DNA of 7,157 bases from F23-B02 sp963627445 (GCA_963627445.1 CAVGBM010000032.1:1-7157); one strand, 5' to 3'. Shown: positions 1 through 6,450, counted from the first letter of the stretch. A program made the numbers and translations. Notes: a model not told the origin generated them from the letters alone.

Positions 1-111
1 GGCAGCTTTCCGCCCATGCTTCGCTAAACCCCTAGCCCATATATGTCCATTATGGTCGTCGGGCTTTATCTTTGCCTGAACGAAAATCTGCTCCCTCAAA
101 ACTGCAGGGCA

Positions 112-186
112 TCTGTCGGTGAAGTTTCAAGAAATTTTCGGCTTTCCGCGAAAAAGTCAAAAACCGTCAAATGACGCACCGACAGA
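112..186. other. Nested inverted-repeat element, candidate structured RNA or dispersed repeat
   Basis: A perfect 10-bp inverted repeat, TCTGTCGGTG at 112-121 and CACCGACAGA at 177-186, encloses two smaller hairpins. One is TTTTCG (135-140) with CGAAAA (149-154) around an 8-nt loop. The other is CGTCA (165-169) with TGACG (172-176) around AA, stacked directly against the outer stem. Folded together they form a three-way junction on either strand. A further weak pairing, AGCCC (34-38) with GGGCT (61-65), lies to the left. A possible leftward promoter at 231-239 would transcribe the element on the minus strand. It matches no RNA family I can name. A mobile palindromic repeat is an equal alternative. 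Confidence 0.4.
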
Positions 187-230
187 CGATAGAGTCCGGC
201 TTCCGTCAGCTTATCTTCCTGCTTATTTAT

Positions 231-239
231 AGTATAGCA
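231..239 (-). promoter_or_regulatory. Possible leftward extended -10 promoter
   Basis: Read on the minus strand this is TGCTATACT: a TG, one base, then TATACT, the extended -10 form used by sigma-A. The matching -35 at 17-bp spacing is TTTATT (254-259), which is poor, so the site would depend on the extended -10. Transcription would start near 224 and run left through the inverted-repeat element. The surrounding DNA is AT-rich, so chance occurrence is possible. Confidence 0.3.
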
Positions 240-250
240 TGAATTTGGCC

Positions 251-315
251 AAAAATAAAGTGCATTTTGTTGAAATTGCCTTAAATTTAAATAATTATTC
301 AAAAATAATAGTGCA
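251..315. repeat. Short imperfect direct repeat around the LRR gene stop codon
   Basis: AAAAATAAAGTGCA (251-264) and AAAAATAATAGTGCA (301-315) match except for one extra T in the second copy. They lie 50 bp apart, one inside the last codons of the LRR gene and one just past its stop. This could be a small local duplication. The A-rich composition makes coincidence possible. Confidence 0.3.
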
Positions 316-2289
316 ATTGGGCAATGCATCCTTCAATGCGGTTATCTGATCCTCGCTCAGGCCGTTTTTCTCGATGTGCAGCAGACGCAGGTTTTTGAGC
401 GAATACAGGGGGCTTGCATCGCTGATGTTATTATCCGAAAGGTCGAGCGTTTCAAGCGTCGTGAGCCTCGAGAGCGCCGAGACGGAGGTGATGACGTTGT
501 TACTCAGGTCAAGGTGGCGCACGCTCTTAAAGCCGGAGACGGCCGAAATGTCGCTTATGCCGAGACCCGACGCGTCCACGGTCTCCGCCGTGGCGGAAAA
601 CTCCTTGCCGCCGAGCGTTATCTTCTTCGTGAGCTCCGAATGCGTTATCTTGCAGTTCGGCAGCTTCTTTTTGAGCTTGCTGACGCCGGTCTCGGTGAGC
701 TCGGGATTATTTTCAAGCGACAGGCTCGCAAGGCTCTTGAGATTATAAAGCTTCTCAAGATCTGTATCGGTGATGCCGGTGCTCTTAAGCCCGAGTATCT
801 GGAGGCTGCTCAGCTTTGCAAGTCCCTGCGTGCCGTCAAGCTCGTTGCCGCTGAGGACAAGCTCCTTGAGCTGCTTAAGTCCCGACAGCGCGGTGACAGA
901 GGTGATCTTGTTACCGGCAAGGTTCAGATGCTCAAGCGTCGTGATGCTCATGAGGGGGCGAATGTCGCTTATCATGTTGCCCGAAAGATCAAGCACTCTC
1001 AGCTTCGGCAGGTCGAGCAGGGTGCTGATATCCCTTATGTAGTTGTCGCCGAGGTCAAGCTCCTCAAGGCTCGTGCACACCGAAAGCGGGCTGAGATCGG
1101 TTATCGAGCAGCCGCTGAGGTCGAGCTGAGTCACATCGCTCTTGAAGGTCTTGCCGCCGAGGTGGACCTCGACAATGTCGGTGCTGGCATCATCGCTATA
1201 GATAAGGCAACTGGGCAGACGGGTCTTGAGCTCCTTTATCTGGCTCTGGCTGACCTCGATGCCGCCGATGGTGAGCATCGTAAGGCCGTTCAGATCATAA
1301 AGCGGGGTGAAGTCCTTGATATCGTTGTTATCAAGGTGCAGGTTGCGCAGAGTTTTAAGCTGCGACAGCGGGGTGATATCCGTTATCTGATTGTTGCTCA
1401 GGTCGAGCGACACGAGCTTTGTAAGCGATGTGAGGAAGCTCAGATCGTCTATCTCGTTATCCGCGAGCTTCAGGCTCGTGAGCTCTGTGAGCTTGCCGAT
1501 ATCGGTCAGCCTGCCGCTGCGCAGTCCCTTGCCCGACAGGTCGAGCACGGTCGTTGTTTTTATATCGTACTGCTCATCGGCGATGAGCACGACCTGGCCG
1601 CTTTCGTACTTTTCCTTGGCCTTCTTCAGCATTTCGATGCGCTTTTTTATGACATCGCTGTCCGAGTTTGAGCTTTCGAGGATGGCGATGGCGTTTTCAT
1701 AGTCAAGCTTTGCCTCGTAGCACTGGCTCATAAGCAGCAGGCAGTCGTCGGTCTTGTTGATTGCCATGGCGCTGCGCAGCTTTTCGAGCGCTTCGTCATA
1801 TTTGCCGTCGTAGTACAGCGACTGCGCCTGATTATAAAGCTGCTCGTACTCGCGGTCACTCGACGAGTTTTTTAAAAGCAGCACACCCGCCAAAAGCAGT
1901 GCAAGAGCTGCAGCGACAGCGGCGCAGACAATGATGATCTTCTTTTTGCTGCGGGTCTTGCGCTCGTCCTGCGCTTCCTCGATCACGCGCTTTGCCGTCT
2001 CCGACGGCGTGCGCTCGGGCGCAGGCTCGGGCTGATACTCCGGCTCGGGTGCAGTCCCTGCTGCGTCGTCGGGCTCTATAATATAGCCCTCGGTCTCGCG
2101 CAGTATCGCCTCAAGCTCGGGGTCGAGCCCGGAGTCAAAAACGGGCGCTTCGTCGGCGACAGTGCTGTCAACGACAGTCCTTTCCTCGGCGACGCGGCGA
2201 AGCTCCTTTTCAATATCGTCACGGTCGACGACCACGGTCTTTTCCTCGGTCGAGGCCAGCTCATTGAGTCTTTCCGTCAGCTTGCTCAT
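295..2289 (-). CDS. Membrane-anchored TPR and leucine-rich-repeat protein
   Basis: A 664-residue protein that starts at MSKLTERL, chosen because GGAGG lies six bases upstream; the longer in-frame ATGs lie before or against that site. In order: an acidic N-terminal region with a Pro/Glu-rich linker (about 72-97); a basic stop (RKTRSKKK) and one TM helix (about 117-140), predicting N-in/C-out; two TPR-like repeats (about 146-211, with YYDGKYDEALEKLRSA); then about 15 SDS22/internalin-like LRRs of about 22 residues (LVSLDLSNNQI, LETLDLSDNNI). The LRRs fall into three modules (about 232-368, 371-555, 556-664). Each ends in an LPxC cap (LPSCLI, LPNCKI, LPNCTI). Modules 2 and 3 open with LGGKxF. 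Such domains bind proteins or peptides, here probably outside the membrane; the ligand is unknown. It is the last gene of the operon and overlaps the six-TM gene by 29 bases. The CDS is certain, the specific role is not. Confidence 0.93.
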   Translation of the reverse strand: MSKLTERLNELASTEEKTVVVDRDDIEKELRRVAEERTVVDSTVADEAPVFDSGLDPELEAILRETEGYIIEPDDAAGTAPEPEYQPEPAPERTPSETAKRVIEEAQDERKTRSKKKIIIVCAAVAAALALLLAGVLLLKNSSSDREYEQLYNQAQSLYYDGKYDEALEKLRSAMAINKTDDCLLLMSQCYEAKLDYENAIAILESSNSDSDVIKKRIEMLKKAKEKYESGQVVLIADEQYDIKTTTVLDLSGKGLRSGRLTDIGKLTELTSLKLADNEIDDLSFLTSLTKLVSLDLSNNQITDITPLSQLKTLRNLHLDNNDIKDFTPLYDLNGLTMLTIGGIEVSQSQIKELKTRLPSCLIYSDDASTDIVEVHLGGKTFKSDVTQLDLSGCSITDLSPLSVCTSLEELDLGDNYIRDISTLLDLPKLRVLDLSGNMISDIRPLMSITTLEHLNLAGNKITSVTALSGLKQLKELVLSGNELDGTQGLAKLSSLQILGLKSTGITDTDLEKLYNLKSLASLSLENNPELTETGVSKLKKKLPNCKITHSELTKKITLGGKEFSATAETVDASGLGISDISAVSGFKSVRHLDLSNNVITSVSALSRLTTLETLDLSDNNISDASPLYSLKNLRLLHIEKNGLSEDQITALKDALPNCTIIFE

Positions 2290-2959
2290 GCTCATCCTCC
2301 GTTTCTTTATTTTCATTTTCGCTGGGTGCAGCTTCGTTCGGGATGGGATCCTCGTTCTGCACCAAAATGTCGATTATCTCCTGCTCGTCCGGCTCGGGCT
2401 TTGAAAAATCACGCTTTTTCATCGCAAAGGTGATGAAAAACAGCGCAAGCATGATGCACAGCACCGATATCTCCGGCAGCCACTCGGCAAGGCTCATCGC
2501 ATTCTCGTTTGCAAGGAAGGTGTTCCTGTCCTCGACGAGAATGTGGTACACAAACGGCAGGCCGAAAAGCGGCAGCAAAAGCCACTTCGTGCGGATAACG
2601 CCGAACACCGTGCCGGTGTAGAGCATCGCAACGAGAAGGTACAAAAGGATGCACAGTATCGTGTGCAGAATGCTGTCAAAGCCGAGCGCCTTTATGATAA
2701 AGAACACCACGCCTAATATCACCGGTATGGCCGTGAGCGAGAACAGGCGCTTGCCCATGTACAGTATGATGATGATAAACAGCACATTGCACAGCACCGG
2801 CAGCGCTATCTGCGTATAGATAAACGCCGCGTCCTTATTCGCCCAAAAGCCCCAGTAGCCGAACAGGCGCAGCAGCGCCGACAGCCCCATCAGCAGCGCA
2901 GAAAGCTTTACAAATATATTCTTCCTGCTTACGCTGTATCTCAGTTTATCTCTTTCCAT
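2261..2959 (-). CDS. Six-TM integral membrane protein of unknown function
   Basis: A 232-residue protein starting at MERDKLRYS. Its ATG follows the aminopeptidase stop after one base (TAAGATG), so it is probably translated by reinitiation; the nearest GAGGGG is 16 bases upstream, farther than usual. A longer in-frame start at 3031 has no ribosome binding site and lies wholly inside the aminopeptidase gene. Six hydrophobic segments are visible at about 15-34, 46-68, 72-92, 97-119, 126-142 and 162-180. Basic residues at the N-terminus, YMGKR, VIRTK and MKKR put both ends in the cytoplasm. The C-terminal 50 residues are strongly acidic (ETEDEHEQ). I recognise no family or catalytic motif. It lies between a peptidase and an LRR protein in one operon, and may be a membrane partner of the LRR protein. 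Confidence 0.88.
   Translation of the reverse strand: MERDKLRYSVSRKNIFVKLSALLMGLSALLRLFGYWGFWANKDAAFIYTQIALPVLCNVLFIIIILYMGKRLFSLTAIPVILGVVFFIIKALGFDSILHTILCILLYLLVAMLYTGTVFGVIRTKWLLLPLFGLPFVYHILVEDRNTFLANENAMSLAEWLPEISVLCIMLALFFITFAMKKRDFSKPEPDEQEIIDILVQNEDPIPNEAAPSENENKETEDEHEQADGKTQ
2296..2300 (-). promoter_or_regulatory. Ribosome binding site that fixes the LRR start
   Basis: Minus-strand GGAGG is followed by ATGAGC and then ATGAGCAAG. The first ATG touches the site and is too close for initiation. The second, at 2289, has six-base spacing and is the likely start. The site lies inside the end of the upstream six-TM gene, consistent with coupled translation. Confidence 0.75.
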
Positions 2960-2960
2960 C

Positions 2961-4187
2961 TTAAAAAGCCCAGTTCCCCTCTTTGAAGATAGCGACCTTT
3001 TCGCCGTTTGCGCAGGTGCCGACGATGTCAAGATCCTGCGAGCCTATCATGAAGTCCTCGTGGATCATCGATGAGTTTATGCCCATCTGGCGGCACTGCT
3101 CGATGGTGTATTTATCATAATCCTTAATGCAGCCGGTGAAGCCCTCGCCAAGCGCAAGGTGGCAGGCAGCATTTTCGTCAAACAGGGTGTTATAGAACAT
3201 GAGCTCGCTGTTTCTTATCGGGCTGTCATACGGCACGAGCGCGCACTCGCCGAGCATCGACGAGCCCTCGTCCATGGCGACCATGGTCTTGAGCGCATCC
3301 TCGTTTTTCTCGGCGTGGACTTCCACGACCTTGCCGTTTTCAAAGCGGATAGAGAAGTTTTCTATCATAACGCCGCGGTAAGACAGTGGGCGGGTGGAAT
3401 ACACGATGCCCTCGGCCTTGCCCTTCATGGGGCTTGTGAAGACCTCCTCGCTGGGGATGTTGGGGTTAAACTCAACGCCCGCACCGAGAGTTTTCTCCGA
3501 GCCGGCCAAAAACTGCGCCTCGGGAATGAGCTGCACGGTAAAGTCCGTGCCGTTTGAGGATGAGTAGTGCAGCGAGCGCAGCCCAAGGCTGTTAAGATAC
3601 TCGCAGCGGCGCTTGAGATCGGCGTTGTGCTCGCGCCATGCGGCGATGCCGTCGCCGTCTGCGCGGGAGGTGTAGAGTATCGCCTCCCAGAGCTTTTCGA
3701 CCGCCTCGTCCTCGGGGATGCCCGGGAACACCTTCTTTGCCCACGCCTTGCCGGGCACGGCGGCGATGACCCACTGGTACTTGTTATCCATCGAGTCGCG
3801 GATGGGCTTAATGACCTTCCAGCGCATCTGCACAGACTTGCCCCACTTTTCCTGATCCATGCCGTCAAGCCCGTTGGGGTCGGCTGACTCAAGATATATC
3901 ATCGCAGGCAGGGTCTCGGCGCGGTGGAGCATTTTCTGCTTTTCCCACTCGGCCATAGTGCCAAGGCGCTCAACGCTCTGATACTTCACGTTAAGAAGCT
4001 GCAGCGCCTGATGCGACCACTCGACGCGAACCTGCGCGGCACCTGCCTTGTAGCATTCCTCGACGATGAGCTCAACAAAGCCCGGTTGGTCGAGCTCTGC
4101 GCACACGACGACATCCTGTCCGGGCTGAACCGCGGCGCCGACATGCACGATAAGCTCTGCATATCCTTTTAAAACCTTTGCATCCAT
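2961..4187 (-). CDS. Aminopeptidase of the M29 (AmpS/AmpT-like) metallopeptidase family
   Basis: 408 residues, the usual length for M29 enzymes, which remove N-terminal amino acids from peptides using a two-metal centre in a cytoplasmic dimer. The N-terminal domain begins MDAKVLKGYAELIVHVG. The catalytic half holds the expected metal ligands: Glu247/248 in NIPSEEVFTSP, Glu314 in MLGE, His343 in ENAACHLALGEG, and His376 and Asp378 in MIHEDFMIGS. No signal peptide or TM segment is present. The start has AAGGAAG eight bases upstream (4196-4202). It is the first gene of the minus-strand operon, with a promoter at 4222-4250. The expected role is peptide turnover or nutrition. Its tight linkage to two membrane proteins is the unusual part. 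All expected residues are present, so it should be active. Confidence 0.95.
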   Translation of the reverse strand: MDAKVLKGYAELIVHVGAAVQPGQDVVVCAELDQPGFVELIVEECYKAGAAQVRVEWSHQALQLLNVKYQSVERLGTMAEWEKQKMLHRAETLPAMIYLESADPNGLDGMDQEKWGKSVQMRWKVIKPIRDSMDNKYQWVIAAVPGKAWAKKVFPGIPEDEAVEKLWEAILYTSRADGDGIAAWREHNADLKRRCEYLNSLGLRSLHYSSSNGTDFTVQLIPEAQFLAGSEKTLGAGVEFNPNIPSEEVFTSPMKGKAEGIVYSTRPLSYRGVMIENFSIRFENGKVVEVHAEKNEDALKTMVAMDEGSSMLGECALVPYDSPIRNSELMFYNTLFDENAACHLALGEGFTGCIKDYDKYTIEQCRQMGINSSMIHEDFMIGSQDLDIVGTCANGEKVAIFKEGNWAF

Positions 4188-4221
4188 ATTAAAAACTTCC
4201 TTATTATCATTTGGGTATTAT

Positions 4222-4250
4222 ATTCTACCATACTAACGGCAAAAATTCCA
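4222..4250 (-). promoter_or_regulatory. Promoter of the minus-strand operon
   Basis: On the minus strand, TGGAAT (4250-4245), a 17-bp spacer and TAGAAT (4227-4222), with TG one base upstream of the -10 (extended -10, TGGTAGAAT). An overlapping TATAAT (4222-4217) is an alternative -10 with a worse -35. The predicted transcript starts about 27 bases before the aminopeptidase ATG. Confidence 0.6.
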
Positions 4251-4286
4251 CAGGTACTTACATATTTATTTCTTTACAAAATGTTA

Positions 4287-4315
4287 TTGAGTTCCTACTT
4301 GATTTGTAATATAAT
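4287..4315 (+). promoter_or_regulatory. Promoter of the coiled-coil membrane protein gene
   Basis: TTGAGT (4287-4292), a 17-bp spacer and a perfect TATAAT (4310-4315). The start point would be near 4322, giving a very short leader with GAGGTGAT (4328-4335) just ahead of the ATG at 4339. No operator palindrome is evident. Confidence 0.75.
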
Positions 4316-4338
4316 TTGTGCATTGATGAGGTGATCTA

Positions 4339-5649
4339 ATGCTCAGAAAAGAACAGTTCAGGGCGATTTCCATCGCTATCGCCGTAATTCTGCTCGTTGC
4401 GGCTTTCGTGGTCGGCATTCTTGATATATCCGACGATAAGCTTGAGCTCAAGCAGGCGCAGGAAGAATATAACGATTTCAAGTCCGTTGTCGACAGCCTG
4501 TCGGAAAACGACAAGAAGCTTACGGAAGGCAAGGCGGAGTACGAAAGTGAAAAGAAGTCGTACGACGAGGACAAGGCCGCCTATGACAAGGCCGTCGCCG
4601 ACTGCGATGAGCAGGAGGTAAAGTTCGACGAGGATGTCATGAGCTATAACCAAAAGCTTGCACAGTATAACGTCACAAAGGACGCCGTCTCCTCCGGCAA
4701 AAGTGCCTACGAAAGCAGCAAGGCTCAGCTCGACGAGGGCTGGAAGACCGTGAATGAGGGCGAGGAGCAGCTTAAGAATCTTGACAAGGCAAGAAGCTCC
4801 TATAACAGTGCAAAGTCGCAGTATGATGAGAGTCTTGCGGCATATAACAAGCTCACCAAGGCCATCTCCGACCTTGAAGACAAAGGAATACCCCATGTCT
4901 TGGCGCTTACCATGGCAAGTGCCTCTGCCGGTCAGATAATAACCGACGACTCGCTTTCCGAGATGAAGTCGCAGCTGGACAGTGCAAAGTCGCAGCTGGG
5001 CAAGGCCAAGGCGCAGCTGGATAAGGCCGAGAAGGCAAAGTCGCAGCTGGACAGCGCAAAGTCGCAGCTTCAAGACGGTGAATCACAGTTGAGCGATGCA
5101 AAGTCCCAGCTGGATGAGGCCGAGGAGCAGGTCAGCGAGCTTAAAAGCGAGATAAGCGGCGGGCAGGATAAGCTCGACTCCGAGCAGGAGGCGCTTACCG
5201 AAAAGCGCGCCGAGCTTGACAAGACCAATGAGGAGCTTGAAGCCCGCAGCGAAAAGCTCAAGGAGTATGAGGCCGTTGCCGAGAAGGCGCAGCGCAGCCG
5301 CGAAAAGCTCATCGACGCAGGCTACGGCACTGCCGAGGACGAAAACGCGGTCATCCTTTCGGCCGCGCAGGAGCATGAGAGCAAGCTGCACAGCGAGTAC
5401 ATGCGCACGACTGTGTCGTACAATGTCGGCCGCATCTCATACGCGCTGGCCATCGTCGCCGCCGTGATCGCGCTTTTAAAGCTCAAAAAGGACAGCCTCA
5501 AGCCCGCGACAAGGCTTGCGATAGCCGCAGCGGCGCTCGGCGCTGTTAGCCTTGTTGCCTCGGCCGTGTTCGGCTCGGTGCACTCGCTTGCATTTGCAGC
5601 CGCCGTGTTCACCGCCGTCGGCGTTTGCCTGAAGCCCGTAGAAGAGTAA
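4339..5649 (+). CDS. Long coiled-coil membrane protein with N-terminal TM anchor and three C-terminal TM helices
   Basis: 436 residues; the ATG has GAGGTGAT close upstream. A TM helix (about 8-28) follows a basic N-terminus. Residues about 33-330 are a charged rod. It has Tyr-marked heptads in the first half (EKKSYDE DKAAYDK, from 71) and Leu-marked heptads in the second (SQLDSAK SQLGKAK, from 211). The second run has about 14 heptads and is broken by a three-residue insert (KAK, 232-234), a stammer. A break at about 180-208 (GIPHVLALTMASASAG) could be a hinge between two arms. Three TM helices follow (about 365-381, 391-411, 415-431). The basic loop KLKKDSLKPATR suggests the rod is outside and both ends inside. 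The layout recalls a small relative of YhgE/Pip membrane proteins, but I see no diagnostic motif. A structural or envelope role is a guess. Confidence 0.93.
   Translation: MLRKEQFRAISIAIAVILLVAAFVVGILDISDDKLELKQAQEEYNDFKSVVDSLSENDKKLTEGKAEYESEKKSYDEDKAAYDKAVADCDEQEVKFDEDVMSYNQKLAQYNVTKDAVSSGKSAYESSKAQLDEGWKTVNEGEEQLKNLDKARSSYNSAKSQYDESLAAYNKLTKAISDLEDKGIPHVLALTMASASAGQIITDDSLSEMKSQLDSAKSQLGKAKAQLDKAEKAKSQLDSAKSQLQDGESQLSDAKSQLDEAEEQVSELKSEISGGQDKLDSEQEALTEKRAELDKTNEELEARSEKLKEYEAVAEKAQRSREKLIDAGYGTAEDENAVILSAAQEHESKLHSEYMRTTVSYNVGRISYALAIVAAVIALLKLKKDSLKPATRLAIAAAALGAVSLVASAVFGSVHSLAFAAAVFTAVGVCLKPVEE
4966..5069 (+). repeat. Internal repeat within the coiled-coil gene
   Basis: A 32-bp segment beginning AAGTCGCAGCTGGACAG occurs at 4966-4997 and again at 5038-5069 with one mismatch, exactly 72 bp (24 codons) apart. 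Shorter partial copies of GCAGCTGGA lie between and after. Near-identity at the DNA level, including synonymous positions, indicates a fairly recent in-frame duplication that lengthens the rod by whole heptads plus three residues. Confidence 0.7.
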
Positions 5650-5653
5650 TTTT

Positions 5654-5680
5654 AAAGCTCCCGCTGCTTGCGGGAGCTTT
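5654..5680 (+). terminator. Hairpin terminator after the coiled-coil gene
   Basis: A perfect 11-bp stem, AAAGCTCCCGC (5654-5664) with GCGGGAGCTTT (5670-5680), closes a five-base loop and starts five bases after the stop. The trailing T-run is weak (TTTGCGTTT), so read-through into the racemase gene is possible. The stem starts with AAA and ends with TTT, but on the minus strand there is no gene it would obviously serve. Confidence 0.7.
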
Positions 5681-5700
5681 GCGTTTAAAAGGATACAGAT

Positions 5701-6405
5701 ATGAAAAATGAAACAAAGATCATCGGCGTGATCGGCGGCATGGGGCCGCTTGCGACCGTCGACCTTTATCGCAAGATAGTCGAGCACACGGATGCCGACT
5801 GCGATCAGGCGCATGTGCGCACGATCATTGACTCGAACACCAACATCCCCGACCGTACCGCCGCGCTGCTTAACGGCGGCGAAAGTCCCGTTGCAGAGCT
5901 TCAGGAAAGCGTAAGGCTGCTCGAGCAGGCCGGTGCGCAGGTGCTGGTCATGCCCTGCCACACGGCGCATTGCTTTTATGACGATGTGCAAGCTGCCGCG
6001 AGCGTGCCGGTACTCAACATGATAGAGCTCACCGTGCAGGAGCTCAAGCGGCGGGGTGCGCGTCGGGTTGGGCTTCTCGCGACCGACGGTGCCGTGCAAA
6101 GCGGCATTTATCAGCGGCATTTTGACGGCGGCGGCATTGAGCTTCTCCTGCCCGACGCCGAGGGTCAGGCCGCGCTCATGGACATGATATACGCCGGAGT
6201 AAAGGCTGGGTGCATGAGCTTTGACACGACCGCTGTTCGCGCGGCGCTGGACATGCTCATGGAAAACGGCGCACAAACGCTCATCCTCGGCTGCACCGAG
6301 CTTCCGCCCGCGTTTGAAATGTACGATCTGGACTACCCAAATCTCGACCCGACCCTCATCCTCGCCCTCGCCGCCATCACCGCCGCGGGTGGGAAAACGA
6401 AATAA
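5701..6405 (+). CDS. Aspartate/glutamate racemase family protein
   Basis: 234 residues, the normal length for the cofactor-independent Asp/Glu racemase family, which interconverts L- and D-amino acids using two cysteines. Visible motifs: IGGMGPLATVDLYRKI (11-26), DSNTNIPDRT (44-53), the first catalytic Cys86 in MPCHTAH and the second, Cys198, in LGCTELP. Many family members have MPCNTAH, so His replaces Asn next to Cys86. The substrate is most likely aspartate, though family members with other substrates exist. The start has AAGGA (5689-5693) seven bases upstream. The gene lies 51 bp after the coiled-coil gene, beyond a hairpin, with no strong promoter of its own; a weak TTTGCC-17-TAATTT (5624-5652) is the best candidate. 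D-aspartate is used in peptidoglycan cross-bridges in some Firmicutes, but no ligase is in view. Confidence 0.93.
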   Translation: MKNETKIIGVIGGMGPLATVDLYRKIVEHTDADCDQAHVRTIIDSNTNIPDRTAALLNGGESPVAELQESVRLLEQAGAQVLVMPCHTAHCFYDDVQAAASVPVLNMIELTVQELKRRGARRVGLLATDGAVQSGIYQRHFDGGGIELLLPDAEGQAALMDMIYAGVKAGCMSFDTTAVRAALDMLMENGAQTLILGCTELPPAFEMYDLDYPNLDPTLILALAAITAAGGKTK

Positions 6406-6407
6406 AC

Positions 6408-6425
6408 AAAAAGGCGCCGATTTTT
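6408..6425 (+). other. Orphan rising arm of a racemase terminator, cut by the IS
   Basis: AAAAAGGCGCCGAT begins three bases after the racemase stop. It has the A-run plus GC-rich form of the first half of an intrinsic terminator, but the expected second half (ATCGGCGCCTTTTT) does not follow. Instead the IS terminal repeat begins at 6425. Only a weak A5/T5 pairing is possible locally. The other half may lie on the far side of the IS. Confidence 0.4.
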
Positions 6426-6450
6426 GCACCGCCCCAGAATATACGGACAG
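6425..6450. repeat. Terminal inverted repeat of the IS3-family element (right end relative to the transposase)
   Basis: A 26-base segment starts TGCACCGCCCC and ends GGACAG. It lies 36 bp outside the orfB stop codon, as expected for the right end of an IS3-family element. Its partner is outside the window, so the inverted repeat cannot be verified here, nor can the 3-4 bp target duplication (the last bases before it are TTTT). Confidence 0.55.

Larger units (their letters stand above)
1..294. other. Intergenic region downstream of the LRR gene, no confident CDS
   Basis: This stretch follows the stop codon of the minus-strand LRR gene. On the minus strand there are two short open frames. One (329 to 96) ends in ...TDALQF. 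The other is shifted by one base, is open from 126 to the window edge (42 codons), and includes REQIFVQAKIKPDDHNGHIW. Neither has a good ATG with a ribosome binding site, and neither matches a family I can name. A single-base shift near 126 would join them, so a decayed or frameshifted gene fragment is possible. The part from about 230 to 294 is AT-rich. No strong hairpin plus T-run terminator for the LRR operon is visible here. The structured element and promoter inside the region are listed separately. Confidence 0.5.

Noticed and set aside
376..1671. A 431-codon open frame on the plus strand opposite the LRR gene, with its own repeating pattern.
   Set aside because: It is antisense to a clear LRR protein, and its periodicity mirrors the LRR codons read backwards. 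It shows no ribosome binding site or recognisable domain.
2960..3031. A longer start for the six-TM protein (MTSSAPAQ...).
   Set aside because: It lies fully inside the aminopeptidase gene, has no ribosome binding site, and the ATG at 2959 directly follows the upstream stop.
4336..5073. A 245-codon minus-strand open frame with a regular Leu-Arg pattern.
   Set aside because: It is the reverse reading of the heptad-repeat coiled-coil gene. The pattern follows from that repeat.
4966..5110. Closely spaced DNA repeats that might suggest a CRISPR array.
   Set aside because: The repeats are in frame, of unequal spacing and inside a coding heptad region; there are no unique spacers.
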